Source: an uncultured Coriobacteriales bacterium
Lineage (GTDB): Bacteria; Actinomycetota; Coriobacteriia; Coriobacteriales; UMGS124
Direction of reading: 5' to 3'
Length of the DNA stretch: 48,200 bases
NCBI GenBank assembly: GCA_934654475.1
Contig: CAKUFZ010000013.1
Location: 1 to 48,200 of the forward strand
Shown: positions 1 through 7,440 of the stretch, piece by piece
Layout of the letters: each line of letters begins with the position of its first letter
Numbering within the stretch: position 1 is the stretch's first letter
Notes under the pieces: model-generated
The model's input: the letters and a program-made list of their open reading frames with translations, nothing else
What the model was told of the DNA's origin: nothing
Databases searched by the model: none
Program-made: the position numbers and the translations under genes

Positions 1-443
1 GTGACCACCATGGCGGCGTCGGAGTACTCGCCGCGCAGCGGCATCGCGAAGCCGCCGCACACCACGTCGCCCAGCACGTCGTAGAGCACGTAGTCGGGCT
101 TGTACACCTCGAAGGCGTTGAGCTGGGCGAGCAGGTCGAACGCTGCGATGATGCCGCGCCCGGCGCATCCCACGCCCGGGATGGGGCCGCCTGCCTCCAC
201 GCACAGCACGCCGTCGTCGGCCCGGCGCACCACCTCGTCGAGCGTGGGCGTGCCCCCCGCGCGCATGCGGTCGAGCACGGTGGGAACCTGCGTGCCGCCG
301 GGATGCAGTGCCGTGGAGTCCGACTTGGGGTCGCAGCCAATCTGCATGACGGTGTGGCCGCGCCCCGCAAGGGCCGCCGCCAGGTTGCAGGTGGTCGTCG
401 ATTTCCCGATGCCACCCTTGCCGTATATTGCCAGTCGATACAT
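1..443 (-). CDS. NifH-like iron-protein ATPase (3' part cut off by window edge)
   Basis: The first 147 residues of a nitrogenase-reductase-type P-loop ATPase are visible. The start is ATG at 441-443, and the reading frame is open to base 1. The N-terminus has the deviant Walker A motif GKGGIGKST (residues 8-16), then the DPKSDST motif. GVGCAGRGI carries one of the two cysteines that bind the intersubunit [4Fe-4S] cluster in NifH/BchL/CfbC proteins. DVLGDVVCGGFAMP contains switch II and the second cluster cysteine. Family knowledge: such homodimers pass electrons with ATP hydrolysis to a partner reductase. True NifH, a NifH-like protein of a nitrogenase-like enzyme, and a cofactor-biosynthesis reductase cannot be told apart here because the partner would lie beyond the left edge. 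A Crp-type regulator lies just upstream on the same strand. Confidence 0.88.
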   Translation of the reverse strand, partial: MYRLAIYGKGGIGKSTTTCNLAAALAGRGHTVMQIGCDPKSDSTALHPGGTQVPTVLDRMRAGGTPTLDEVVRRADDGVLCVEAGGPIPGVGCAGRGIIAAFDLLAQLNAFEVYKPDYVLYDVLGDVVCGGFAMPLRGEYSDAAMVV

Positions 444-472
444 CGCGTCCCCGTTTCCCCTCAATACCCAAA

Positions 473-509
473 AGCGGGCGGGTCGGCCCCCAGCCTTCCC
501 GCCCGCGCT
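473..509 (-). terminator. GC-rich hairpin with T-run before nifH-like gene
   Basis: On the minus strand, a G/C-only stem (GGGCGGG with CCCGCCC) is followed by TTTT, only about 30 nt before the NifH-like start codon. It may simply end the Crp-family transcript. The short distance leaves little room for a separate promoter, so an attenuator in a nifH leader is also possible. No other convincing gene is seen in the 444-714 gap; the open frame at 461-658 has no ribosome site or recognisable product. Confidence 0.55.
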
Positions 510-714
510 GTATGACTGCAAGGCCTGCGTGCGGCGCCCATTGTGTGGCGGTGCGCGATGTGCTCAGGGAGATGCGCTTGTGTTGCAATCCGCACGTAGC
601 CCAGGCAACGGTATACGGTCTTGCCCGATTCGTCCGTTGCAAAAAGCACGTGGGCCATGCGGGATTGCTCGTGCGGCGCTTATTCGCGGGGTGTGGTTGC
701 CAGCACCAGGGCGT

Positions 715-1383
715 TTACTTCAGCACGAAGTTGTTGCGGTAGAAGTCGATCGCGCCGTCTTCGTGCAGGCTTGAGAGCTCGCGCGACAGGGCCGAGCGGT
801 CCACGCACAGGTAATCGGCCAGCTCCTGACGGTTGTAGGGCACCGTGAACCTGCGCGTTCCGAGTCGCTTCGCCTCGTGGTTGAGGTAGGCCATCACCTT
901 GCCGCGGATGGTGCGGCGCAGGCGGATGTCGAGCGTTGCCATGAGCTCGGACGACAGTGCGGCCACCGAGCGGGCGAGGTTGTCCTTGACGGCCTCGGTC
1001 CAGGCGCGCCCGCGCCCGGGTGTGGAAGGCACGTAGTCGGTCGTGAAGGTGAGCACGCGGCATTCCTCGCGTGCCACGACGTCGTAGGTGGGCACGGGCT
1101 GGTCGCCGAGGGTCTTGCCACACGAGATGACCTGGCCCGGGCAGAACAGGTGCAGGATGGAGCGGTTGCCGTTCTCGTCATACACGTAGCCATCGGCATA
1201 GCCTTCCACGAGGTAGGCGGCGCAGCGCCTCTCCGGGTCGGAGTCGCGGATGAGGTCGCCGGCCTCGTAGGCGATATAGCGAGCGCGCAGCATGGCAAGC
1301 GCGCGTGCACGGTCGGCCTCGTCAATCCCCTCAAGCAAAGGGGTGTCCAGCGGGATGTCTCCCACCGTAAGAATGTGTCGCAT
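715..1383 (-). CDS. Crp/Fnr family transcriptional regulator
   Basis: This 222-residue protein has the usual Crp/Fnr layout. A cyclic-nucleotide-binding-like beta-roll spans about residues 20-120, a dimerisation helix about 125-165, and a winged helix-turn-helix about 170-220, including the recognition-helix stretch CVDRSALSRELSSL. The start ATG at 1381-1383 is preceded by GGGAGGGG; the frame stays open another 70 codons upstream, but without a ribosome site and across the promoter. Cysteines are at 54, 81, 88, 108 and 193. There is no N-terminal Cys cluster of the Fnr type, so an oxygen-sensing [4Fe-4S] role is not supported. The gene reads toward the NifH-like gene and could control it. The effector is unknown. 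Confidence 0.88.
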   Translation of the reverse strand: MRHILTVGDIPLDTPLLEGIDEADRARALAMLRARYIAYEAGDLIRDSDPERRCAAYLVEGYADGYVYDENGNRSILHLFCPGQVISCGKTLGDQPVPTYDVVAREECRVLTFTTDYVPSTPGRGRAWTEAVKDNLARSVAALSSELMATLDIRLRRTIRGKVMAYLNHEAKRLGTRRFTVPYNRQELADYLCVDRSALSRELSSLHEDGAIDFYRNNFVLK

Positions 1384-1422
1384 GCAGCCCCTCCCAAAGG
1401 ACGTCAAGCTCTTTTGCACGCG

Positions 1423-1474
1423 ATTGTACCTGTTTCGGCCAAAAGGACAAAATGGAGCGGTCAAAAACGACCGC
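1423..1474 (-). promoter_or_regulatory. Promoter and inverted repeat of the Crp-family gene
   Basis: On the minus strand, TTGTCC (1445-1450) and TACAAT (1423-1428) are separated by 16 bp, a good housekeeping-type promoter 40 bp before the start codon. Just upstream of the -35 box lies a perfect inverted repeat GCGGTC-N6-GACCGC (1457-1474), a plausible operator. The rest of the 1384-1693 gap shows no further gene. Confidence 0.6.
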
Positions 1475-1693
1475 CGGGCGTCAAGCCGGGCGACTTCACT
1501 CGGGGCGGGCCATGCGTATTTCGCGGCGTGGCTCGCGAGGGCATGCGGCGACTTTCTTTCGTGGTATTCCATCCATGGCTGTCTCAAAGACACGCCAGAC
1601 GATGCCTGCGGGACAATGCTGCGCGTGCCTCGCGGTGCTTCATCGAGTGTTCTATCTGGTAGACGTGACGCATTGAGAGCAAAGGAGTGCTCT

Positions 1694-2713
1694 ATGGAAC
1701 CGATTGTCGACTATATCTGCTCGCAACTGAAGGAGCTCACGGCCATCCCGAGCCCCTCGGGCTTCACCAAGCAGGCAACGGCGTACGTGTGCGCCACGCT
1801 GGAGGGCATGGGCTACGAGCCGCAGCTGTCGCGCAAGGGCAACGTGCTGGTTGAGCTGGGCGGGCAGGGAAGTCCCCTCGTGCTTGCCGCGCACGTTGAC
1901 ACGCTCGGCGCCATGGTGCGCTCGGTGAAGAAGACCGGCAGGCTTCGCCCCACCACGCTCGGCGGGCATCAGTGGAGCACGGCCGACGGCGAGAACTGCA
2001 CGGTCCACACGCGCGACGGGCGCGTCTACACGGGCGTCGTGCTCAACAAGGAACCTTCGGCGCACGTGACCGACAAGAAGACGGAGATCGTCGAGGAGAA
2101 CATGGAGATCCTGCTTGACGAGAACGTTTCCACCAAGGAGGAGACGCTTGCGCTCGGCGTGCAGCCCGGCGACATCATCGCGCTCGGCCCGCGCACCGTT
2201 GTGACCGAGAGCGGCTACATCAAGAGCCGCTTCCTCGACGACAAGCTCTCCGCCGCCATCCTGCTCGGCCTGGCCAAGACCGTGCGCGACGAGGATCTCG
2301 TGCTCAACCGTAAGGTGAGCCTGCTTTTCACTGTGTACGAGGAGGTGGGCCACGGCGGCAGCTTCGTGCCGGCCGACACCGAGGAGATGATTTCGGTGGA
2401 CATGGGCTGCGTGGGCGACGACCTGGGCTGCACTGAGCGCATGGTGTCGATCTGCGCCAAGGACTCCGGCGGTCCTTACAACTACGAGGTCGTGAGCGAG
2501 CTGGCGGGCCTTGCCCGCGAGCTCGGCCTCGACTACGCCATCGACGTCTACCCGCACTACGGCTCTGACGTGGAGGCCACGCTGCGTGCCGGCTTTGACA
2601 TCCGCCACGGCCTTATCGGCCCGGGCGTCTACGCCTCCCACAACTACGAGCGCTCCCACACCGACGGCGTGCGCAACACCTACGACCTGCTCCGCGCCTA
2701 CGTGACGCGATAG
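1694..2713 (+). CDS. M42 family metallopeptidase (glutamyl/deblocking aminopeptidase type)
   Basis: This is a 339-residue cytosolic aminopeptidase of the M42 (FrvX/PepA-like) family, normally a dinuclear-metal enzyme that trims peptides from the N-terminus and forms large tetrahedral shells. Visible ligand motifs are AAHVDTLG (His67, Asp69), RFLDDKLSA (Asp182), VYEEVGHGG (catalytic Glu216 with Glu217), SVDMG (Asp236) and a C-terminal ASHNYERSHTDG supplying the last His. The ATG is preceded by AAAGGAG at 7-nt spacing. Length is usual for the family. A second, divergent M42 protein is encoded at 41498-42610. Together with the Opp transporter this suggests peptide scavenging. Confidence 0.93.
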   Translation: MEPIVDYICSQLKELTAIPSPSGFTKQATAYVCATLEGMGYEPQLSRKGNVLVELGGQGSPLVLAAHVDTLGAMVRSVKKTGRLRPTTLGGHQWSTADGENCTVHTRDGRVYTGVVLNKEPSAHVTDKKTEIVEENMEILLDENVSTKEETLALGVQPGDIIALGPRTVVTESGYIKSRFLDDKLSAAILLGLAKTVRDEDLVLNRKVSLLFTVYEEVGHGGSFVPADTEEMISVDMGCVGDDLGCTERMVSICAKDSGGPYNYEVVSELAGLARELGLDYAIDVYPHYGSDVEATLRAGFDIRHGLIGPGVYASHNYERSHTDGVRNTYDLLRAYVTR

Positions 2714-2722
2714 GAGACGCCC

Positions 2723-2758
2723 GGGAGCCGCCTGCCGTGCCGGCAGCGCGGCCCTTTT
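2723..2758 (+). terminator. Intrinsic terminator of the M42 gene
   Basis: A GC-rich, slightly imperfect stem begins at GCCGC (2727-2731), closes at about 2752, and is followed by TTTT at 2755-2758. It starts 10-15 bases after the stop codon. Confidence 0.7.
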
Positions 2759-3053
2759 GGCAGAGAATCGAGTTTCGGAGTAGTTTTCCCGGACCCATGG
2801 GCAGAGAAACGAGTTTCGGAGTAGTGAAATCGTCGGTGTTCTGCCTGGAGACCAGGTTTTGAGGCTGTTTTGGCGGAAAACGCGTCTGTTTTTAGGTTCT
2901 GGCCTGGTCGTGTATTGTTGTTTTGAACATATCGATAGGGTCATATCTACTCCGAAACTCAATTAGCAGCCAACGGGGTTGGGGCTGCTACTCCGAAACT
3001 CAATTTGCTGCCAGTGGGTCGGGAAAAACTACTCCGAAACTCGTTCTGCTGCC
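2759..3053. repeat. Five-copy 41-bp-periodic repeat cluster in inverted arrangement
   Basis: Five copies of a roughly 25-bp motif with core GAGTTTCGGAGTAG occur here. Two are forward (cores at 2770-2778 and 2811-2819) and three are reverse (cores CCGAAACTC at 2952-2960, 2993-3001 and 3034-3042). Neighbouring copies in each arm are exactly 41 bp apart. Each copy begins with a GGCAG- or GGCTG-type flank, and spacers are partly conserved (TTTTCCCGGACCCA after copy 1, a close match between copies 4 and 5 read in reverse). The arms flank about 120 bp that includes a small CCTGG-AGA-CCAGG stem followed by TTTT. Function unknown. No protein-coding gene is supported between 2714 and 3148. Confidence 0.9.
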
Positions 3054-3070
3054 AATATGGCGGCCAAAAC

Positions 3071-3113
3071 TGTTCTATCTGTACTAGAACAACTAGAACA
3101 ATCGTGGTACACT
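3071..3113 (+). promoter_or_regulatory. Operator/promoter of the YtrA-type regulator operon
   Basis: A perfect inverted repeat TGTTCTA (3071-3077) / TAGAACA (3085-3091) is followed by a third half-site TAGAACA (3094-3100). A TACACT -10-like hexamer is at 3108-3113. GntR/YtrA regulators commonly repress their own operon through such sites, so autoregulation is inferred. Confidence 0.6.
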
Positions 3114-3148
3114 GACAGCTAAAGAGAGAGCGACGTAGGGGAGGGCGC

Positions 3149-3598
3149 ATGATTGTTCGCATAGATCAATCGCTGGGAGTTCCCATATACCAGCAGGTGA
3201 GGGACCAGGTTGTGGCGGCGATTGCCGCAGGGGAGCTGGTTGAGGGCGACGCGCTGCCCTCTGTCCGGGCGCTTGCGGTGGATTTGGGCATCAACCTGCA
3301 CACGGTCAACAAGGCGTATGCCTTGCTGCGCGACGACGGCTATCTCGTGGTGCGCGGCCGGGCGGGGGCGTTTGTCGCCAAGCCCATGCGCACGCGCGAC
3401 GAAGGCCTTGCTGCCGAGGCAGACAGGCGCCTGGGCGACGCGCTCGCCGCTGCGGCGCGCGACTATGCGGCGGCCGGCGGTGAGCGCCAGACCTTTCTCG
3501 AGATGGCGAAAGACCTGGCAGACACGGTGTTTGGCACGCCATCGGCATCGACCAATCCTCAAGCTGACAATCCCGACGGCACTCAACCCTTGCGCTAA
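3149..3598 (+). CDS. GntR family (YtrA subfamily) transcriptional regulator
   Basis: This 149-residue protein starts with the classic GntR winged helix: PIYQQVRDQVVAAIAAGEL, then LPSVRALAVDLGINLHTVNKAYALLRDDGYL (about residues 35-68). The short C-terminal helical part, without a large ligand-binding domain, is typical of the YtrA subfamily. That subfamily usually controls an adjacent membrane-protein or ABC-transporter operon. Here the stop codon lies 11 bases before a membrane-protein gene, so the two form an operon behind the TGTTCTA/TAGAACA sites. The effector is not evident. Confidence 0.92.
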   Translation: MIVRIDQSLGVPIYQQVRDQVVAAIAAGELVEGDALPSVRALAVDLGINLHTVNKAYALLRDDGYLVVRGRAGAFVAKPMRTRDEGLAAEADRRLGDALAAAARDYAAAGGERQTFLEMAKDLADTVFGTPSASTNPQADNPDGTQPLR

Positions 3599-3609
3599 GG
3601 AGCCCTATC

Positions 3610-4734
3610 ATGGCTGATTTCACGTTTGCAATGATCGCCCTGCTCGTCGGCACGCTGGTAGTGAGCGGAGGCTTGCAAGCCGCCATCCCTTACATGATGT
3701 CGAGCCGCGAGCTTTTTGCCGTCACGGTTCCCCCGATTGCGCACACCGAGCCCGAGGTGCGCCGCATGAAGCGCTCCTATGCGCTTGCGGTCGTCCTGCT
3801 CACGCTTGTCGGCATCGTCGCCGTTGTGGCATGCGGCATCGCGACGGGCTGGGGCGACGCCGTTGCTTGGGTCCTGGTCGGTGCCGTGCTACTCCAGACA
3901 GCTGTCTCCTTCGCCCTCATGCTGCGCTTTCGCGCGAAGGTGAAGGCGCTCAAGCAGGAGCGCGGCTGGCGCGCCGCGTCGATGGAGCGCGTGACGGTGA
4001 CCGACAACCCCGACGGCTCGCCGCTGCCTCGCCCGGTTCCGCTTGCCGCCGAGCTGGTGTGCCTACCGCTTGTCGCGCTTACGGTCGCCCTTGGGTTCAT
4101 CCTCTATCCCCAGATGCCCGAGCAGGTGCCCATGCATATGGACTTGGCGGGCAATGTGAACTCGTATGCGGATAAGTCTCTCTGGCTCGTGGCGTTTCCG
4201 CCGCTGCTCCAGCTGTTCGTGTGGCTGTGCGTTGCCGGCGCGCACCTCTCCATCGTGCGCGCTTCGCGTCCCGTCGCGCCTGAGGCGCCACACGCGAGTG
4301 CTCTGGGCTATGCGTTGTTCGCCCGTGCATGGAGCCGCTTCACCTTGGCGATGAACGTCCTGCTCATGATTGCATTCGGCACCTTGCCCCTGTGCGATGC
4401 GGGCTGGGTGAGCCTGGGCGCGTGGGGCATTGCGCTCACCGTGCTCGTCGTTGCCACCCTGGTGTGGTGCATCGTGCTGTTCGTGCGCTACGGGCAGAAC
4501 GGCTCCCGTGCCGTGGGTCTCGCCCATGGCGACGACGAGATGCGCACCGACCAGGACGAGCACTGGAAGGCCGGCGTCTTTTACTGGAACCCCGAGGATC
4601 CGTCCGTGTTCGTGGCCAAGCGTTTCTCCGTTGGCTGGACCATGAACTTCGCGCGTCCCGCGAGCTGGCTTTTCATCCTTGGCCTGTGCGCCCTCATCGT
4701 CCTCATTGTTTTGCTGAGCATGCGCCTGGCGTAA
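3610..4734 (+). CDS. DUF1648/DUF5808 domain membrane protein
   Basis: This is a 374-residue integral membrane protein with about seven or eight hydrophobic segments. After two N-terminal helix pairs, the DUF1648 signature MPEQVPMHMDLAGNVN (about residues 169-184) is followed by another helix. Near the C-terminus a DUF5808-type soluble loop HWKAGVFYWNPEDPSVFV is followed by a final helix. Proteins of this architecture are routinely paired with YtrA/GntR regulators, as here, and are thought to act in cell-envelope stress or antibiotic responses (the SdpI immunity protein also carries DUF1648). No substrate is known. The ATG is preceded by AAGGAGCC. Confidence 0.85.
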   Translation: MADFTFAMIALLVGTLVVSGGLQAAIPYMMSSRELFAVTVPPIAHTEPEVRRMKRSYALAVVLLTLVGIVAVVACGIATGWGDAVAWVLVGAVLLQTAVSFALMLRFRAKVKALKQERGWRAASMERVTVTDNPDGSPLPRPVPLAAELVCLPLVALTVALGFILYPQMPEQVPMHMDLAGNVNSYADKSLWLVAFPPLLQLFVWLCVAGAHLSIVRASRPVAPEAPHASALGYALFARAWSRFTLAMNVLLMIAFGTLPLCDAGWVSLGAWGIALTVLVVATLVWCIVLFVRYGQNGSRAVGLAHGDDEMRTDQDEHWKAGVFYWNPEDPSVFVAKRFSVGWTMNFARPASWLFILGLCALIVLIVLLSMRLA

Positions 4735-4737
4735 GTC

Positions 4738-4761
4738 GGGCCAGGGCTTTTGCCCTGGCCC
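4738..4761. terminator. Perfect hairpin between convergent genes
   Basis: GGGCCAGGGC-TTTT-GCCCTGGCCC lies between the stops of the convergent membrane-protein and dehydrogenase genes. The 10-bp stem is perfect, but no T-run follows on either strand. It probably acts as a weak bidirectional terminator or 3' stabiliser. Confidence 0.55.
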
Positions 4762-4773
4762 CCTGCCTCTCGC

Positions 4774-5907
4774 CTATCCCTCAAAGGGGAACGTGTACTC
4801 CAGGCCCAGCTCGTCGCGTACGGCGGTGAGTTCGTGCTGGACCGACTCGCCCACGGGCACGCCCTTGTCTTTGCGGTCGAGCCAGACGAGGTATTCCTTC
4901 TCGCCGGCGGTGTAGATGCGGTCCTCGCCCGGGGCCTTCTCGGAGGCGCGCAGCGCACGGCAGATGTCGCCGGCCGTCTTGCGGAACACATTGACGCCCA
5001 TGAAGGCCTCGGGATCCACCACGAAGAAGAAGTGGCCCAGGTGGTACATCTGCGGGCTGCCGTCGGGCGCCACGCCGGTGAGCGCCTTCATGAACTGGCC
5101 GCCCGACAAGGCCGCCGAGAGGATCTCGACCACGGCAGCGTACCCGTAGCCCTTGTAACCTGCGAGTTCTTCGCCCACGCCGCCCAGGGGTGCGAGCGCC
5201 GCCTCGCCAGCGACGAGCGCGCGCAGGATCTCCTCGCTGTCGGTCATCGTCTTGCCGTCGTGGCCCACCACCATTCCGGCGGGCGTGGGCTTGCCCTGGC
5301 GCGCGTAGTACTCGATCTTGCCGCGCTGCACGATGCTCGTGGCGCAGTCGATGCAGAAGGGGAAGTCCTCGTCGGTGGGCAGCGAGAAGGTGAGGGGGTT
5401 GGTGCCCATCATGTTCTCCACGCCGAAGGTGGGGGCGATGGAGGGGCGGGCGTTGGTGCCGGTGAGGCCGATGAGTCCCTGGCTGCTGGCCATGTTGGTC
5501 CAGTATCCGGCGATGCCGTAGTGCGTGGAGTTGCGTATGGCACCGCCAGCCATGCCGCACGCCTTGGCCTTTTCGATGAGCTTTGTCATCATGTAGTGGC
5601 TCGCGACCATGCCCATGCCGTCGTGCGCGTCAATCACGAGCGTGGTGGGCGTCTCCTTGAGCACCTCGATCTGCGTGGTGGGCAACAGGGTCCCGCGGCG
5701 GATGCGGTCGAGGTAGATGGGCTTGAAGCGGTTGCATCCATGGCTCTCGATGCCGCGACGGTCGGCCTCGAGCAGCACGTCGGTGCAGATCTCGGCGTCC
5801 TCGCGCGGCACGCCGTACCCCACGAACGCGTCGCACATGAAGTCGTGCATCAGCTCCCAGGGCACATAGGGGCGCGTCTCGGTCGTCTGTCCATGCGATG
5901 CAGCCAT
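4774..5907 (-). CDS. Ldh_2 (malate/L-lactate/ureidoglycolate) family NAD(P)-dependent oxidoreductase
   Basis: This 377-residue protein belongs to the Ldh_2/YlbC/YiaK type II 2-hydroxyacid dehydrogenases, a fold unrelated to classical lactate or malate dehydrogenases. Diagnostic stretches are ADRRGIESHGCNRF (active-site His region, about residues 50-63), NSTHYGIAGYW, TGTNARPSIAPTFG, MGTNPLTFSLPT and KGYGYAAVVEILSAALSGG near the cofactor site. The start ATG at 5905-5907 has GGGAGG upstream. The substrate could be malate, lactate, ureidoglycolate or another 2-hydroxy acid and cannot be chosen from sequence alone. The gene is monocistronic and divergent from the Fur-controlled fusion gene. Confidence 0.9.
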   Translation of the reverse strand: MAASHGQTTETRPYVPWELMHDFMCDAFVGYGVPREDAEICTDVLLEADRRGIESHGCNRFKPIYLDRIRRGTLLPTTQIEVLKETPTTLVIDAHDGMGMVASHYMMTKLIEKAKACGMAGGAIRNSTHYGIAGYWTNMASSQGLIGLTGTNARPSIAPTFGVENMMGTNPLTFSLPTDEDFPFCIDCATSIVQRGKIEYYARQGKPTPAGMVVGHDGKTMTDSEEILRALVAGEAALAPLGGVGEELAGYKGYGYAAVVEILSAALSGGQFMKALTGVAPDGSPQMYHLGHFFFVVDPEAFMGVNVFRKTAGDICRALRASEKAPGEDRIYTAGEKEYLVWLDRKDKGVPVGESVQHELTAVRDELGLEYTFPFEG

Positions 5908-6049
5908 AGCAGTACCTCCCGTGATGGGGCGTTTATTGCAAGCAGTTTGATTATTGCACGTTGGCACGGGGAAGCCTACAGTTTCACGCGACGGAATCGT
6001 GTGACGCGGGTCCGTCGCAATATGAAGAATTCGCGCGTCCTATTCCTTA

Positions 6050-6078
6050 TTGATAATGATTATCAAAAAAGGTTTAGT
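6050..6078 (+). promoter_or_regulatory. Fur box overlapping a promoter
   Basis: TGATAATGATTATCA (6051-6065) is a perfect 7-1-7 Fur-box palindrome. It overlaps a -35-like TTGATA (6050-6055), which is 17 bp from a TTTAGT -10 (6073-6078). The layout predicts repression by an iron- or peroxide-sensing Fur-family protein. The flavin reductase/rubrerythrin fusion starts 44 bp downstream. Confidence 0.85.
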
Positions 6079-6121
6079 ATGTACAAGTGTAAGACGGGTT
6101 GTGCAAACGGGGGAGACGAGG

Positions 6122-7348
6122 ATGCCTCAGATTGACTCAAAGGCTTTTTACAAGCTGAGTTACGGCCTGTATCTGCTCAGCACGAAGTGGCAAGGCAAGG
6201 ACAGCGCCTGCATTGTCGACGCGGTGATTCAGTCCGCCGCCGAGCCCAAGTGCATCACGGTGTCGTGCATGGCGGGCAACTACACGCCCGAGCTCATCCG
6301 CTCCTCGCGCTGCTTCAACCTGTCGGTCTTAACGCAGGACACCCCCGCGGAGTTCTTCCAGCGCTTCGGCATGCAGTCGGGTCGCAGTGCCGATAAGTTC
6401 ACCGACCTCGAGGGTTTCGAGCGCACATGCAACGACCTGCTCTATTCCCTGCAGGCCAGCGCCGTGGTTTCGTGCGAGGTCATCGAGACGCTCGAACTCG
6501 GCAGTCACGTGCAGATCACCGCTCGCGTGGTGGAGGCACGCTGCCTGAGGGACGCCCCGAGCCTCACGTACGCCGAGTACCGCGCTCGTCTCAAGGCGGG
6601 CTCCCGTGCCGTTCTTGGCAAGGGCACCCCCGAGCTTGCTGGCTCAGCCGTTGGCTCCGTGCCTGCCCTGCAGGCCGCTCGCGCCGAAGATGCGCCTGCT
6701 CAAATCACCCAAACACGCGAGTCGGCTCAGCCCGTCTCGCAAGGAGAGGAAGGAACACCTATGTCTGCAAAGTGGGTCTGCAAGGTCTGCGGTTACATCT
6801 ACGAGGGCGCCGAGCCCCCGGCGGAGTGCCCGGTGTGCCATGCCCCTGCCTCCATGTTCGAGAAGGTCGAGGGCGAGCTGAAGCTTGCCGCCGAGCATGA
6901 GTACGGCGTGTACGCAAAGACCGTCAAGAACAACCAGAGCATCTCCGACGAGGACAAGCAGTACATCCTCGACCAGCTCAAGGCCAACTTCACCGGCGAG
7001 TGCTCCGAGGTGGGCATGTACCTGTGCATGGCCCGCATCGCCTGCCGCGAGGGCTACCCCGAGATCGGCGAGTACTGGAAGACGGCCGCCTTCGAGGAGG
7101 CCGAGCACGCCGCCAAGTTCGCCGAGCTTCTGGGCAGCGAGCTTGAGCCGCACATGACCGCCTCCACCAAGGAGAACCTCGCCTGGCGCGTCGACTGCGA
7201 GTTCGGTGCCACCGCCGGCAAGGTCGAGCTTGCCACCTGCGCGAAGAAGAACGGCCTGGACGCCATCCACGACACCGTGCACGAGATGGCTCGCGACGAG
7301 GCCCGTCATGGCAAGGCGCTCAAGGGCATGCTCGAGCGCTACTTCTAA
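6122..7348 (+). CDS. Flavin reductase-rubredoxin-rubrerythrin fusion (peroxide/oxygen detoxification)
   Basis: This 408-residue protein appears to combine an electron-transfer chain in one polypeptide. Residues 1-158 form an FMN-binding flavin reductase-like domain, as in high-molecular-weight rubredoxins. Residues 159-213 are an Ala/Pro/Gln-rich linker. Residues 214-250 are rubredoxin (Cys220, Cys223, Cys236, Cys239). Residues 255-408 form the four-helix diiron domain of reverse rubrerythrin, with likely ligands Glu293, Glu326-x-x-His329, Glu360 and Glu393-x-x-His396. Reverse rubrerythrins reduce H2O2 with electrons delivered through rubredoxin. The start ATG has GGGGGAG upstream. A strong internal Shine-Dalgarno (6741-6753) sits before Met214 (6761), suggesting the gene arose by fusion and may also produce a separate rubredoxin-rubrerythrin. 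The Fur box upstream fits an iron/oxidative-stress role. Confidence 0.93.
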   Translation: MPQIDSKAFYKLSYGLYLLSTKWQGKDSACIVDAVIQSAAEPKCITVSCMAGNYTPELIRSSRCFNLSVLTQDTPAEFFQRFGMQSGRSADKFTDLEGFERTCNDLLYSLQASAVVSCEVIETLELGSHVQITARVVEARCLRDAPSLTYAEYRARLKAGSRAVLGKGTPELAGSAVGSVPALQAARAEDAPAQITQTRESAQPVSQGEEGTPMSAKWVCKVCGYIYEGAEPPAECPVCHAPASMFEKVEGELKLAAEHEYGVYAKTVKNNQSISDEDKQYILDQLKANFTGECSEVGMYLCMARIACREGYPEIGEYWKTAAFEEAEHAAKFAELLGSELEPHMTASTKENLAWRVDCEFGATAGKVELATCAKKNGLDAIHDTVHEMARDEARHGKALKGMLERYF

Positions 7349-7374
7349 GGCGCACGCCTGAGCGCACTCTTTGA

Positions 7375-7419
7375 AGCCCCGCGGTGCCGTTTTTTCAAGA
7401 GCGGTGCTGCGGGGCTTTT
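7375..7419 (+). terminator. Intrinsic terminator of the rubrerythrin fusion
   Basis: AGCCCCGC (7375-7382) pairs with GCGGGGCT (7409-7416), followed by TTTT. It lies 27 bases after the stop codon. Confidence 0.8.
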
Positions 7420-7440
7420 CCGTTAGGCGGGGTTGTTGTG

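Noticed and set aside
461..658. Small minus-strand gene upstream of the NifH-like gene
   Set aside because: It has no ribosome site, overlaps the hairpin, and its product has no recognisable features.
1384..1593. N-terminal extension of the Crp-family regulator
   Set aside because: The in-frame extension crosses a good -35/-10 promoter, and the internal ATG has a strong ribosome site and matches the family start.
2952..3042. Glycine riboswitch fragments, because CCGAAACTC also occurs in the riboswitch core
   Set aside because: The repeats lack the GGGGCAAG and GGACAG segments and any P1 pairing; the shared nine bases look coincidental.
2759..3053. CRISPR array
   Set aside because: Only two or three units occur per arm, in opposite orientations. 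Spacers are 14-16 nt and mutually similar, and no cas genes are nearby.
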